A stretch of DNA of 64,000 nucleotides from Kibdelosporangium aridum (GTDB lineage: Bacteria; Actinomycetota; Actinomycetes; Mycobacteriales; Pseudonocardiaceae), in contig NZ_FWXV01000005.1 in assembly GCF_900176515.1 (NCBI RefSeq), positions 653,234 to 717,233 on the forward strand. Direction: 5' to 3'. The stretch's first letter is position 1; the number at the start of each line of letters is the position of its first letter. Both the position numbers and the translations under genes were made by a program. Shown piece after piece: positions 58,001 to 64,000 of this stretch. The notes under the pieces are model-generated. The model saw nothing but the letters and a program-made list of their open reading frames with translations, was not told where the DNA came from and searched no databases.

Positions 58001-58957
58001 GTGGAGACGTCAATCCTCACTGAAGGCCTGGTCAAGCGGTATGGCAGCACGCTTGCGCTGAACGGCGTCGACCTCGCCGTACGGTCCGGCACCGTTCGTG
58101 GACTCCTCGGGCCCAACGGCGCGGGCAAGTCCACGGCTGTGCGGATCATGTCCTCGCTGCTGCGGCCCACGGCCGGGCGGGTCGAGGTCGCCGGGTTCGA
58201 CGTGGTGCGCCAGCCGATGGAGGTCCGCTACCGGATCGGGTTGACCGGGCAGAACGCTGCCGTGGACGACGTGCTGACCGGCCGGGGAAACCTCGAGATG
58301 TTCGGCAAGCTGTACCACCTCAGCGCCAAGCAGGCCAGGCGGCGGGCCGACGAACTGCTGGAGCAGTTCGGGCTGACCGAAGCCGCGGGCAAGCAGGCCA
58401 AGACGTACTCCGGCGGCATGCGGCGGCGCCTGGACCTGGCGATCAGCTTCATCATGGCGCCACAGGTGCTTTTCCTCGACGAGCCGACCACCGGAATGGA
58501 TCCCAGGCACCGGATGGAGGTCTGGCGCGGCGTGCGGGAACTCGTCGGCAAGGGCACAACTGTCCTGCTCACGACGCATTACCTGGACGAGGCGGACCAA
58601 CTGGCCGACGTCATCTCCGTGATCGACCACGGCAAGGTGATCGCCGAGGGGCCACCGGCGGAACTGAAGTCACGCATCGGCGGCGATCAACTCGACGTGG
58701 TGCTGTCCAACCAGGACGACATCGGCCGGGCTGCCGCGATCCTTGCCGCTGTCGCCGGTGTGCAACCGGTGGTGCAGAAGGAATTGTCACGAATCAGCGC
58801 GCCAGCGGTGCATCGCGCGGCGACGTTGACCGAAGTGGTGCGCCAGCTGGACGCCGAGGCGATCGTGGTGAGCGACATCGGTATCCGGCAGCCCACTTTG
58901 GACGAAGTGTTCGTCAGGCTGACCGGTCGCGATGTGCCACAGGAGGAGCTCGTATGA
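58001..58957 (+). CDS. DrrA-like drug-export ABC ATPase
   Basis: This ATPase has 318 residues from a GTG behind AAGGGGAG; the upstream in-frame ATG lies before that site. It has Walker A GLLGPNGAGKSTAVRIMSSL, signature KTYSGGMRRRLDLAISF and Walker B VLFLDEPTTGMDPRHRM. The C-terminal extension (about 230-318) is typical of the DrrA/daunorubicin-resistance group. It overlaps the permease gene by ATGA and would power export of a drug or lipid-like molecule. Confidence 0.93.
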   Translation: METSILTEGLVKRYGSTLALNGVDLAVRSGTVRGLLGPNGAGKSTAVRIMSSLLRPTAGRVEVAGFDVVRQPMEVRYRIGLTGQNAAVDDVLTGRGNLEMFGKLYHLSAKQARRRADELLEQFGLTEAAGKQAKTYSGGMRRRLDLAISFIMAPQVLFLDEPTTGMDPRHRMEVWRGVRELVGKGTTVLLTTHYLDEADQLADVISVIDHGKVIAEGPPAELKSRIGGDQLDVVLSNQDDIGRAAAILAAVAGVQPVVQKELSRISAPAVHRAATLTEVVRQLDAEAIVVSDIGIRQPTLDEVFVRLTGRDVPQEELV

Positions 58958-59772
58958 CGACGATAGCCATTCCGAGGACGATGGCCGCCCGGCTGCGCTG
59001 GGCCATCCACGATGGACTGACGGTGGCCCGCCGCGATCTGACCCATTGGATCCGGTCAGCGGAGGAGATTCTCGGCGGGCTGCTGTTCCCGATGCTGTCA
59101 GTGGTCCTGTTCGGCTACGTGTTCGGCAGTGCGATGGTCGTTCCCGGCGGTGACTACCGCGAGTTCCTGCTGCCTGGACTGTTCGGGATGACCATGGTGT
59201 TCGGCCTGGTGATCACCGCGAACGCGATCGCGATCGACAGCGCCCGCGGCGTCACGGACAGGTTCCGCTCGATGCCGATGGCCAGCTCGGCCGTGGTCTC
59301 CGGCCGCAGTGTCGCCGACATGGTCCGGGCCACGTTGGACCTCACCGTGCTTGTCCTCTGTGGTCTCGCGGTCGGCTGGCGTCCACATGGGAGTTTCGCG
59401 GAGACCATGGCCGCGATCGGGCTGCTGTTGCTGCTGCGGTTCGCGCTGATCTGGATCGGGATCTACATTGGACTTCTGCTGCGCACGCCGGAGAGCACGG
59501 CCGCGCTGTTCCCGCTCGTCCTGCCGTTCGCCATGATCGCCAACACGTTCGTGGCACCGGCGCTGATGCCAACCTGGCTCGGGCACGTGGCCGAGTGGAA
59601 TCCCATGTCAGCGACCGTTTCCGCGACACGTGAGCTGTTCGGTAACCCCGGCGTCGGCGGGGAGACATGGGCGACGCAGCACCCGTTGCTGATGGCCGTC
59701 GCGTGGCCGGTGCTGCTGATCCTGGTCTTCTTCCCGCTTTCGGTGCACAGGTTCCAGCGAATGAGCCGCTGA
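58954..59772 (+). CDS. DrrB-like ABC-2 type permease
   Basis: This 272-residue permease has six membrane segments. The N-terminal cytoplasmic part (DGLTVARRDLTHWIRSAEEI) is followed by LGGLLFPMLSVVLFGYVFGS and the conserved DSARGVTDRFRSMPMASSAV loop. The final block PAEWNPMSATVSATRELFGN-like (VAEWNPMSATVSATRELFG) is typical of the DrrB family. It is joined to the ATPase gene by ATGA. Kup begins 27 bases after its stop. Confidence 0.92.
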   Translation: MTTIAIPRTMAARLRWAIHDGLTVARRDLTHWIRSAEEILGGLLFPMLSVVLFGYVFGSAMVVPGGDYREFLLPGLFGMTMVFGLVITANAIAIDSARGVTDRFRSMPMASSAVVSGRSVADMVRATLDLTVLVLCGLAVGWRPHGSFAETMAAIGLLLLLRFALIWIGIYIGLLLRTPESTAALFPLVLPFAMIANTFVAPALMPTWLGHVAEWNPMSATVSATRELFGNPGVGGETWATQHPLLMAVAWPVLLILVFFPLSVHRFQRMSR

Positions 59773-59798
59773 CCTCACCGGCGGGTATCGTCCCGGAG

Positions 59799-61697
59799 GT
59801 GCGGCAGACCTCATCGAACAGAGTTGCGGTGATCGGGGCGCTCGGTGTGGTGTTCGGTGACATCGGCACCAGCCCGATCTACACCCTGCAGACGCTGTTC
59901 AACCCGGCCGACCCGCATCCGGTCCCGATCGCCACGCAGAACGTCTACGGCGTTGTCTCGCTCGTGTTCTGGTCGGTCATGATCATCGTCACCGTCACCT
60001 ATGTACTGCTGGCGATGCGCGCCGACAACGACGGCGAGGGCGGCATCATGGCGCTGATCACGCTGGTGCGGCGGTGGGCTTCGCGGCAAGGGCGAAAATC
60101 GGCGGTCCTGTTGGCAGGCCTGGGGATCTTCGGTGCCGCGTTGTTCTTCGGCGACAGCATGATCACCCCGGCGATCTCGGTGCTGTCCGCGGTCGAAGGG
60201 CTCAGGGTGGTCGAGCCGGAGCTGGACAACCTGATCGTGCCGATCACCGTGGTGATCATCGTCGCGTTGTTCATGGTGCAACGCAGGGGAACCGCGGCGG
60301 TCGGCCGGGTGTTCGGCCCGGTGATGATCGCGTGGTTCGCGGCCATCGGCGCGTTCGGCATCGCGGGGATCGCCGGCCACCCGGAGATCCTCAAGGTTTT
60401 GTCACCGACGTACGCCCTGGATTTCCTGGCTGGGAACTTCGGCGTCGCCTTCTTCGCGATGGCCGCCGTCGTGCTCGCGGTGACCGGAGCGGAGGCGCTG
60501 TACGCCGACATGGGGCATTTCGGCCGCAAGGCGATCACACGCGGCTGGCTGGGCTTGGTGCTGCCCGCCTGCGTGCTCAGCTACTTCGGCCAAGGCGCGC
60601 TGCTGCTCGCTGACCCGGCCAACGTCAGCAGCCCGTTCTTCCTGCTGGTGCCCGGGTGGGGACGGCTGCCGATGGTGCTGCTGGCCACGGCGGCGACGGT
60701 GATCGCCTCGCAAGCGGTGATCACCGGTGCCTACTCGGTGGCGTCCCAGGCAGCCCGGCTCGGGTACCTGCCAAGGCTGCGGATCGCGCACACCTCGGAG
60801 TCCGCGGTCGGCCAGATCTACGTGCCGTGGATCAACTGGGTCCTGATGGTCTCGGTGCTGACGTTGGTGTTCGCGTTCCGCAGCTCGACCGCGCTGGCCT
60901 TCGCGTTCGGCATGGCGGTAACCGGCACCATCACCATCACCACCCTGCTGTTCTTCTACGTGGCACGACGGAAATGGGGCGTGTCGCCCTGGCTGATCGG
61001 CATCGGCGCGACCATCCTGCTGTCCATCGACCTGTTGTTCCTCGCGGCCAACATGACCAAGCTGATCCACGGCGCCTGGCTGCCACTGTTGATCGGCCTG
61101 ACAGCGTTCACAGTGATGACCACATGGCAACGCGGCCGCCAGATCGTCACGGCAGAACGCGAACGAGCCGAAGGATCCCTCCGCGAGTTCATCGAGCAAC
61201 TCCGCGACGGCCGGCTACCAACCCAACGAGTGCCCGGAACAGCCGTCTTCCTCAACCGTGGCAAGCAAACCGCCCCACTAGCCATGCGCGCCAACGTCGA
61301 GCACAACCATGTCCGGCACGACCACGTCGTCATCATGTCGATCGAAACCGAACCCATCCCCCGAGTGCGAGCGGAAGACCGAATAGAGGTGGACGACCTC
61401 GGCTACGGCGACGACGGAATCTTCCACGTCACCGTGAGATGGGGCTACATGGAACGGACACACGTCCCCGAGGCGCTTGCGATGCTGGACGCGGACAAAG
61501 CAGAAGGCCGCATGCAGCTTGACCAAGTGTCGTACTTCCTGTCGAAGATCGAGCTTCAGCGCGGTGACGCACCCACGATGGCGCCTTGGCGCAAACGGCT
61601 GTTCATCGCCACGTCCTACATCGCCGCCGACGCCGCTGAACATTTCGCGCTGCCCCGCAACCGCACCGTCATCATGGGCTCACACATCGACGTGTGA
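59799..61697 (+). CDS. kup: Kup-type potassium transporter
   Basis: This 632-residue protein is full length for Kup/HAK/KUP. The GTG start is only weakly supported (CCGGAG directly before it); the family core begins at GALGVVFGDIGTSPIYTLQTL. About twelve membrane segments follow, then a cytoplasmic tail (about 455-632) with IPRVRAEDRIEVDDLGYGDD. It takes up K+ by proton symport. The gene follows the DrrAB pair on the same strand, but a functional link is not evident. The end overlaps the convergent GNAT gene by 18 bases. Confidence 0.95.
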   Translation: MRQTSSNRVAVIGALGVVFGDIGTSPIYTLQTLFNPADPHPVPIATQNVYGVVSLVFWSVMIIVTVTYVLLAMRADNDGEGGIMALITLVRRWASRQGRKSAVLLAGLGIFGAALFFGDSMITPAISVLSAVEGLRVVEPELDNLIVPITVVIIVALFMVQRRGTAAVGRVFGPVMIAWFAAIGAFGIAGIAGHPEILKVLSPTYALDFLAGNFGVAFFAMAAVVLAVTGAEALYADMGHFGRKAITRGWLGLVLPACVLSYFGQGALLLADPANVSSPFFLLVPGWGRLPMVLLATAATVIASQAVITGAYSVASQAARLGYLPRLRIAHTSESAVGQIYVPWINWVLMVSVLTLVFAFRSSTALAFAFGMAVTGTITITTLLFFYVARRKWGVSPWLIGIGATILLSIDLLFLAANMTKLIHGAWLPLLIGLTAFTVMTTWQRGRQIVTAERERAEGSLREFIEQLRDGRLPTQRVPGTAVFLNRGKQTAPLAMRANVEHNHVRHDHVVIMSIETEPIPRVRAEDRIEVDDLGYGDDGIFHVTVRWGYMERTHVPEALAMLDADKAEGRMQLDQVSYFLSKIELQRGDAPTMAPWRKRLFIATSYIAADAAEHFALPRNRTVIMGSHIDV

Positions 61698-62231
61698 CCA
61701 TTCGTCGGCGAGCATGGCGTAGACGGCGAGGTCGACGCGTTTGCCTTTGAGGATTTCGCTTTGCCGGAAGTACGCTTCCCGGCGCATGCCCAAGCGTTCC
61801 ATCAAGCGTTGTGACGCGTAGTTCTCGCCGTTGCACAGGCCAATGACGCGGTGGAATGCGTAGGTCGTGAAGGCGAGGCGGAGCACCTCGCGCGCGGCTT
61901 CGGTGGCGTAGCCTTTGCCGGCGTAATCGGGGTTCATCACGAAGCCGATCTCGGCGCGCCCGAGGTCCGCGCTGAGCCATTCCAGGTTGAAGTCGCCGAT
62001 GAGCTTGCCGGATTCGCGCAGGGCGACCGCGATGGCGAGGTTGTCGCCTTCGGCCTTCAGGTCGGTTTGCTGGATGCGCTTGGCCAGCGCGGTGCGCGTC
62101 TCGTCGCGGGTTCTCGCGTCCCACAACAGATACCGCGCGACATCCGGACGCCGTTGGATGTCGTACAAATCGTCCAGGTCGGACTCGGCGAAGGTGCGGA
62201 GCACGAGGCGTTCGGTGACGGTGGGCAGCAT
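61680..62231 (-). CDS. GNAT N-acetyltransferase (RimJ/RimL-like)
   Basis: This 183-residue enzyme has the RimJ-type opening TERLVLRTFAESDLDDLYDI, and the acetyl-CoA-binding segment IGFVMNPDYAGKGYATEAAR. The C-terminal block SQRLMERLGMRREAYFRQSE is also typical. It would acetylate a protein N-terminus or small amine. No signal of specificity. It is convergent with kup and divergent from the VOC-MerR operon. Confidence 0.9.
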   Translation of the reverse strand: MLPTVTERLVLRTFAESDLDDLYDIQRRPDVARYLLWDARTRDETRTALAKRIQQTDLKAEGDNLAIAVALRESGKLIGDFNLEWLSADLGRAEIGFVMNPDYAGKGYATEAAREVLRLAFTTYAFHRVIGLCNGENYASQRLMERLGMRREAYFRQSEILKGKRVDLAVYAMLADEWSHVDV

Positions 62232-62376
62232 CGCGGCCCACCGTACCAGTCCTTCAGTGAGCTACCAGGCCGAACGAAGCCGATCGGACAACATGGCATC
62301 CACAAAGGATGGTTCCCGCTCCTGCAGTTCGGGCCGACGGTCCGTGTGGCATGAAACTCACTTTCCATCGGTTGAC

Positions 62377-62393
62377 CCTCCCGTAGCGTGAGG
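62377..62393. promoter_or_regulatory. MerR-type operator before the VOC-MerR operon
   Basis: The 17-base CCTCCCGTAGCGTGAGG reads as CCTC-N-CG-N3-CG-N-GAGG, an inverted repeat typical for MerR proteins. It overlaps the end of TTGACC (62372-62377, a good -35), and a spacer of about 19 bases to a weak -10 (GAGGGT) fits MerR-controlled promoters. An outer repeat ACCCTCC/GGAGGGT also flanks it. Confidence 0.7.
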
Positions 62394-62409
62394 CTGGAGG
62401 GTGGAACGC

Positions 62410-62919
62410 GTGAGTGACTACTACAACGCGTTCGAGATCAGCCCCGTACCCGTTCCCGGTCCGAATGCGGTTCCGCCGGAGCCGTTCCGTGGCATCTATG
62501 GGATGCCTGCGTTCGCGACGATCCCGACGAGCGACTTGGCGGAGTCGGTGGACTTCTGGACGCGTGGGCTCGGGTTCTTCGAGCTGTTCAGCATCCCCGG
62601 CACGCTTGTGCATCTGCGCCGGTGGGCGTTCCAGGATGTACTTCTGGTCTCGGCGGCGAGCGTTGCGCAGGAGGCGCCAGCGATGAGCTTCAGTTTCGCG
62701 TGCGTGCTCAGCCAGGTTGGTTCCCTTGTCGAGGCGTGTCGGGCGTTGCGTCCGGACTCGGTCGACGGTCCGCGGGATACTCCGTGGAACACTCGCGATG
62801 TCGCTGTGATCACCCCGGAGAACGCGCGGATCGTTTTCACTGCGGCGAAGCCCTTTGACCCGGACAGTCAGGAGGCGCGGAACCTTGAAGCCGTCGGCAT
62901 CAGGCTTGACCGTCGGTGA
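62410..62919 (+). CDS. VOC/glyoxalase-family protein in MerR operon
   Basis: This protein has 169 residues from the GTG of VSDYYNAFEISPVPVPG behind GGAGG (nine-base spacing); a GTG three codons earlier is less likely. The VOC repeats show PAFATIPTSDLAESVDFWTR and GLGFFELFSIPGTLVHLRRW. The second repeat is diverged (VAVITPENARIVFTAAKP). It may bind or sequester a drug, as bleomycin-resistance relatives do. It is co-transcribed with the MerR gene, which starts 35 bases before this gene ends. Confidence 0.85.
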   Translation: MSDYYNAFEISPVPVPGPNAVPPEPFRGIYGMPAFATIPTSDLAESVDFWTRGLGFFELFSIPGTLVHLRRWAFQDVLLVSAASVAQEAPAMSFSFACVLSQVGSLVEACRALRPDSVDGPRDTPWNTRDVAVITPENARIVFTAAKPFDPDSQEARNLEAVGIRLDRR

Positions 62920-63682
62920 GGTCTCGACGCGGCTGGGCGTGACCGTCCGCGCGCTGCACCACTGGGATGAGATCGGTCTGGCACGACCGTCGCTGCGCAC
63001 GCCTGCCGGATACCGGCTCTACACCGCCAGTGACCTGGAACGCCTGCACCGCATCGTCGTCTACCGTGAGATCGGCCTCGGCCTGGACAAGATCCAGGCC
63101 ATCCTGGACGACTCGACCGCGGACGTACCCAGCGCATTGCGTGCGCAGCGCGCCCAGGTCGCCGAACGGATCGACCGCCTCCAGCAACTCAGCGCCGGAC
63201 TGGACCGGATGATCGACGCCCACGAGCGCGGCCTGCTGCTGACCGTCGAGCAGCAGGCCGCGATCTTCGGCCCCCAGTGGAACCCGGACTGGCCCACCCA
63301 AGCCCGACAGCGCTACGGCGACACAACCCAATGGCAGCAGTACGCCGAACTCTCAGCCTCCCGCGACCCGGAGGAATGGCAGGCCGTCGCCGACGCCATG
63401 ACCAACTTCGAACGCGCCCTCGGGGAGGCGATGGACGCAGGCATCACACCAGGTAGCCCAGAAGCGAACCAACTTGTCGAGCGCCACCGTGAAGTCTTTG
63501 CGTCGTACTTCCCCCTCACCAGGCAGATGCAGGTCTGCCTCGGCCGCATGTTCGAAGCCGAACCAGCATTCGCTGCCCACTACGACGGCATCCGCCCCGG
63601 CCTCGCCACCTGGTTCCGTAAAACCATCGACGCCAGCGCCCGAGCCCACAACATCAACCCCGACACCGCGACCTGGCAGTAG
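62885..63682 (+). CDS. MerR-family regulator with TipAS-type ligand domain
   Basis: This regulator has 265 residues from a TTG preceded by AGGAGG with nine-base spacing inside the VOC gene; an ATG ten codons earlier is possible. The winged HTH is LTVGEVSTRLGVTVRALHHW followed by DEIGLARPSLRTPAGYRLYT. A dimer coiled coil (RAQRAQVAERIDRLQQLSAG) leads to a TipAS-like domain (about 125-265; FASYFPLTRQMQVCLGRMFE). TipAS domains trap thiopeptide-like and other antibiotics. It likely activates its own VOC-MerR operon from the 62377-62393 site. Confidence 0.9.
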   Translation: MKPSASGLTVGEVSTRLGVTVRALHHWDEIGLARPSLRTPAGYRLYTASDLERLHRIVVYREIGLGLDKIQAILDDSTADVPSALRAQRAQVAERIDRLQQLSAGLDRMIDAHERGLLLTVEQQAAIFGPQWNPDWPTQARQRYGDTTQWQQYAELSASRDPEEWQAVADAMTNFERALGEAMDAGITPGSPEANQLVERHREVFASYFPLTRQMQVCLGRMFEAEPAFAAHYDGIRPGLATWFRKTIDASARAHNINPDTATWQ

Positions 63683-63758
63683 GTGATCTCCAAGATCAGG
63701 AGTCACACCACTCGTTTTACGGGGACTGTAACGCGAAGGGTGTTTCCGGCCGTTGTTG

Positions 63759-64000
63759 TCAGTAGGTTTCAGCGGCCGGCCAGCGGTCACTGAAGGTGAT
63801 GGAGAACGCGTTCAACGCGGGCTTCCACCTCATTGTCCACCGGGCTTGCCCGGTGCCGGTCGGGTCCAGGCTCCTGGTGACCAGATACAGGCACTGAGCG
63901 CTGCTTGCTCGGTCGGGAAATGCCCTCGTGCCCGCACCGCACGACGATACCGCGCGTTCAACGACTCGATCGCGTTCGTGGAACACAACACACGCCGAAT
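63759..64000 (-). pseudogene. IS256-type (Mutator) transposase, C-terminal part with frameshift
   Basis: Read from the window edge, the minus strand gives IRRVLCSTNAIESLNARYRR and AVRARGHFPTEQAALS, the conserved C-terminal region of IS256-family transposases. It then continues in another frame with CLYLVTRSLDPTGTGQARW and TMRWKPALNAFSITFSDRWP. The two halves join if one base is added near 63895 (CTC-AG-TGC in place of CTC-AAG-TGC). The gene is therefore broken by a one-base deletion. The rest lies beyond the window. The element's end must lie between 63682 and 63759, but its inverted repeat could not be fixed. Confidence 0.85.

Noticed and set aside
1..64000. Search for tRNA/rRNA genes, CRISPR arrays, prophage or PKS/NRPS clusters
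   Set aside because: No tRNA-like cloverleaf, direct-repeat array, phage structural gene or megasynthase motif was seen; absence is by eye and could miss a diverged element.

Overview
The window is about 67% GC by eye, uses many GTG starts, and is densely packed. Adjacent genes repeatedly share ATGA/GTGA stop-start overlaps, and convergent genes often overlap at their ends. Secreted proteins carry twin-arginine or Sec signals, and there is a TipA-type MerR regulator, an ECF41 sigma factor, a DrrAB pump and a GH10-deacetylase-CBM2 xylanase. All this points to a filamentous actinomycete. A Pseudonocardiales-type genome is plausible, but that is inference only. No tRNA, rRNA, CRISPR array or large biosynthetic cluster was seen. 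No gene-free stretch exceeds 300 bases; the longest is 57027-57316 (290 bases).

Layout. 1-4900: a CUT1 sugar ABC operon (binding protein, two permeases, 2-hydroxyacid dehydrogenase cut by the window edge) with its DeoR/LacI-hybrid regulator and candidate operators. 4944-7531: cobalamin riboswitch, metE and a terminator-like hairpin. 7648-14680: class A PBP, MFS exporter, an archaeal-like ValRS and an EI24/CysZ-like protein. 14856-19167: a TetR gene divergent from a PaoABC-type aldehyde oxidoreductase operon, with two perfect 18-bp palindromes between them. 19142-23967: a lysyl-phosphatidylglycerol synthase-like protein, epoxide hydrolase, flavin disulfide oxidoreductase, a small conserved protein and a VOC protein. 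24064-25040: a TetR-tautomerase operon behind a near-perfect 20-bp palindrome. 25202-28795: a large secreted GH2 enzyme with two discoidin domains, one inserted between the GH2 modules. 28792-30476: an ECF41 sigma factor and its probable target, an NmrA-like gene, with a matching ECF41 promoter.

30511-35429: a lipoprotein, a six-cysteine secreted protein and a MacAB-like export operon. 35491-40646: a mymA-like operon (P450, hydrolase, SDR, Baeyer-Villiger monooxygenase) divergent from its TetR, with paired operators. 40659-45297: a membrane-anchored protein, a luciferase-domain protein, an atypical Nramp transporter, an unknown barrel-like protein and a methyltransferase, the last two from divergent, apparently leaderless promoters. 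45294-49623: an AraC regulator and two fused half-ABC proteins resembling siderophore importers. 49744-51264: WrbA-like and MmyB-like genes. 51339-52424: a scar made of an IS701-like protein without its catalytic Glu and an antisense remnant of a PLP decarboxylase. 52450-53853: a DUF6069 protein and a two-gene DNA-repair operon (LigD-type phosphoesterase, uracil-DNA glycosylase). 53874-57204: a secreted PQQ-type sugar dehydrogenase and a trimodular xylanase. 57317-59772: TetR plus DrrAB-like exporter. 59799-63682: Kup, GNAT, and a VOC-MerR operon with a MerR-type operator. 63759-64000: the tail of an IS256-type transposase with a one-base frameshift.

Themes are plant or fungal polymer breakdown (xylanase, GH2, sugar uptake, sugar oxidation) and handling of aldehydes, epoxides, quinones and drugs. 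Most of the detoxification modules sit next to a dedicated regulator and a visible palindromic operator.
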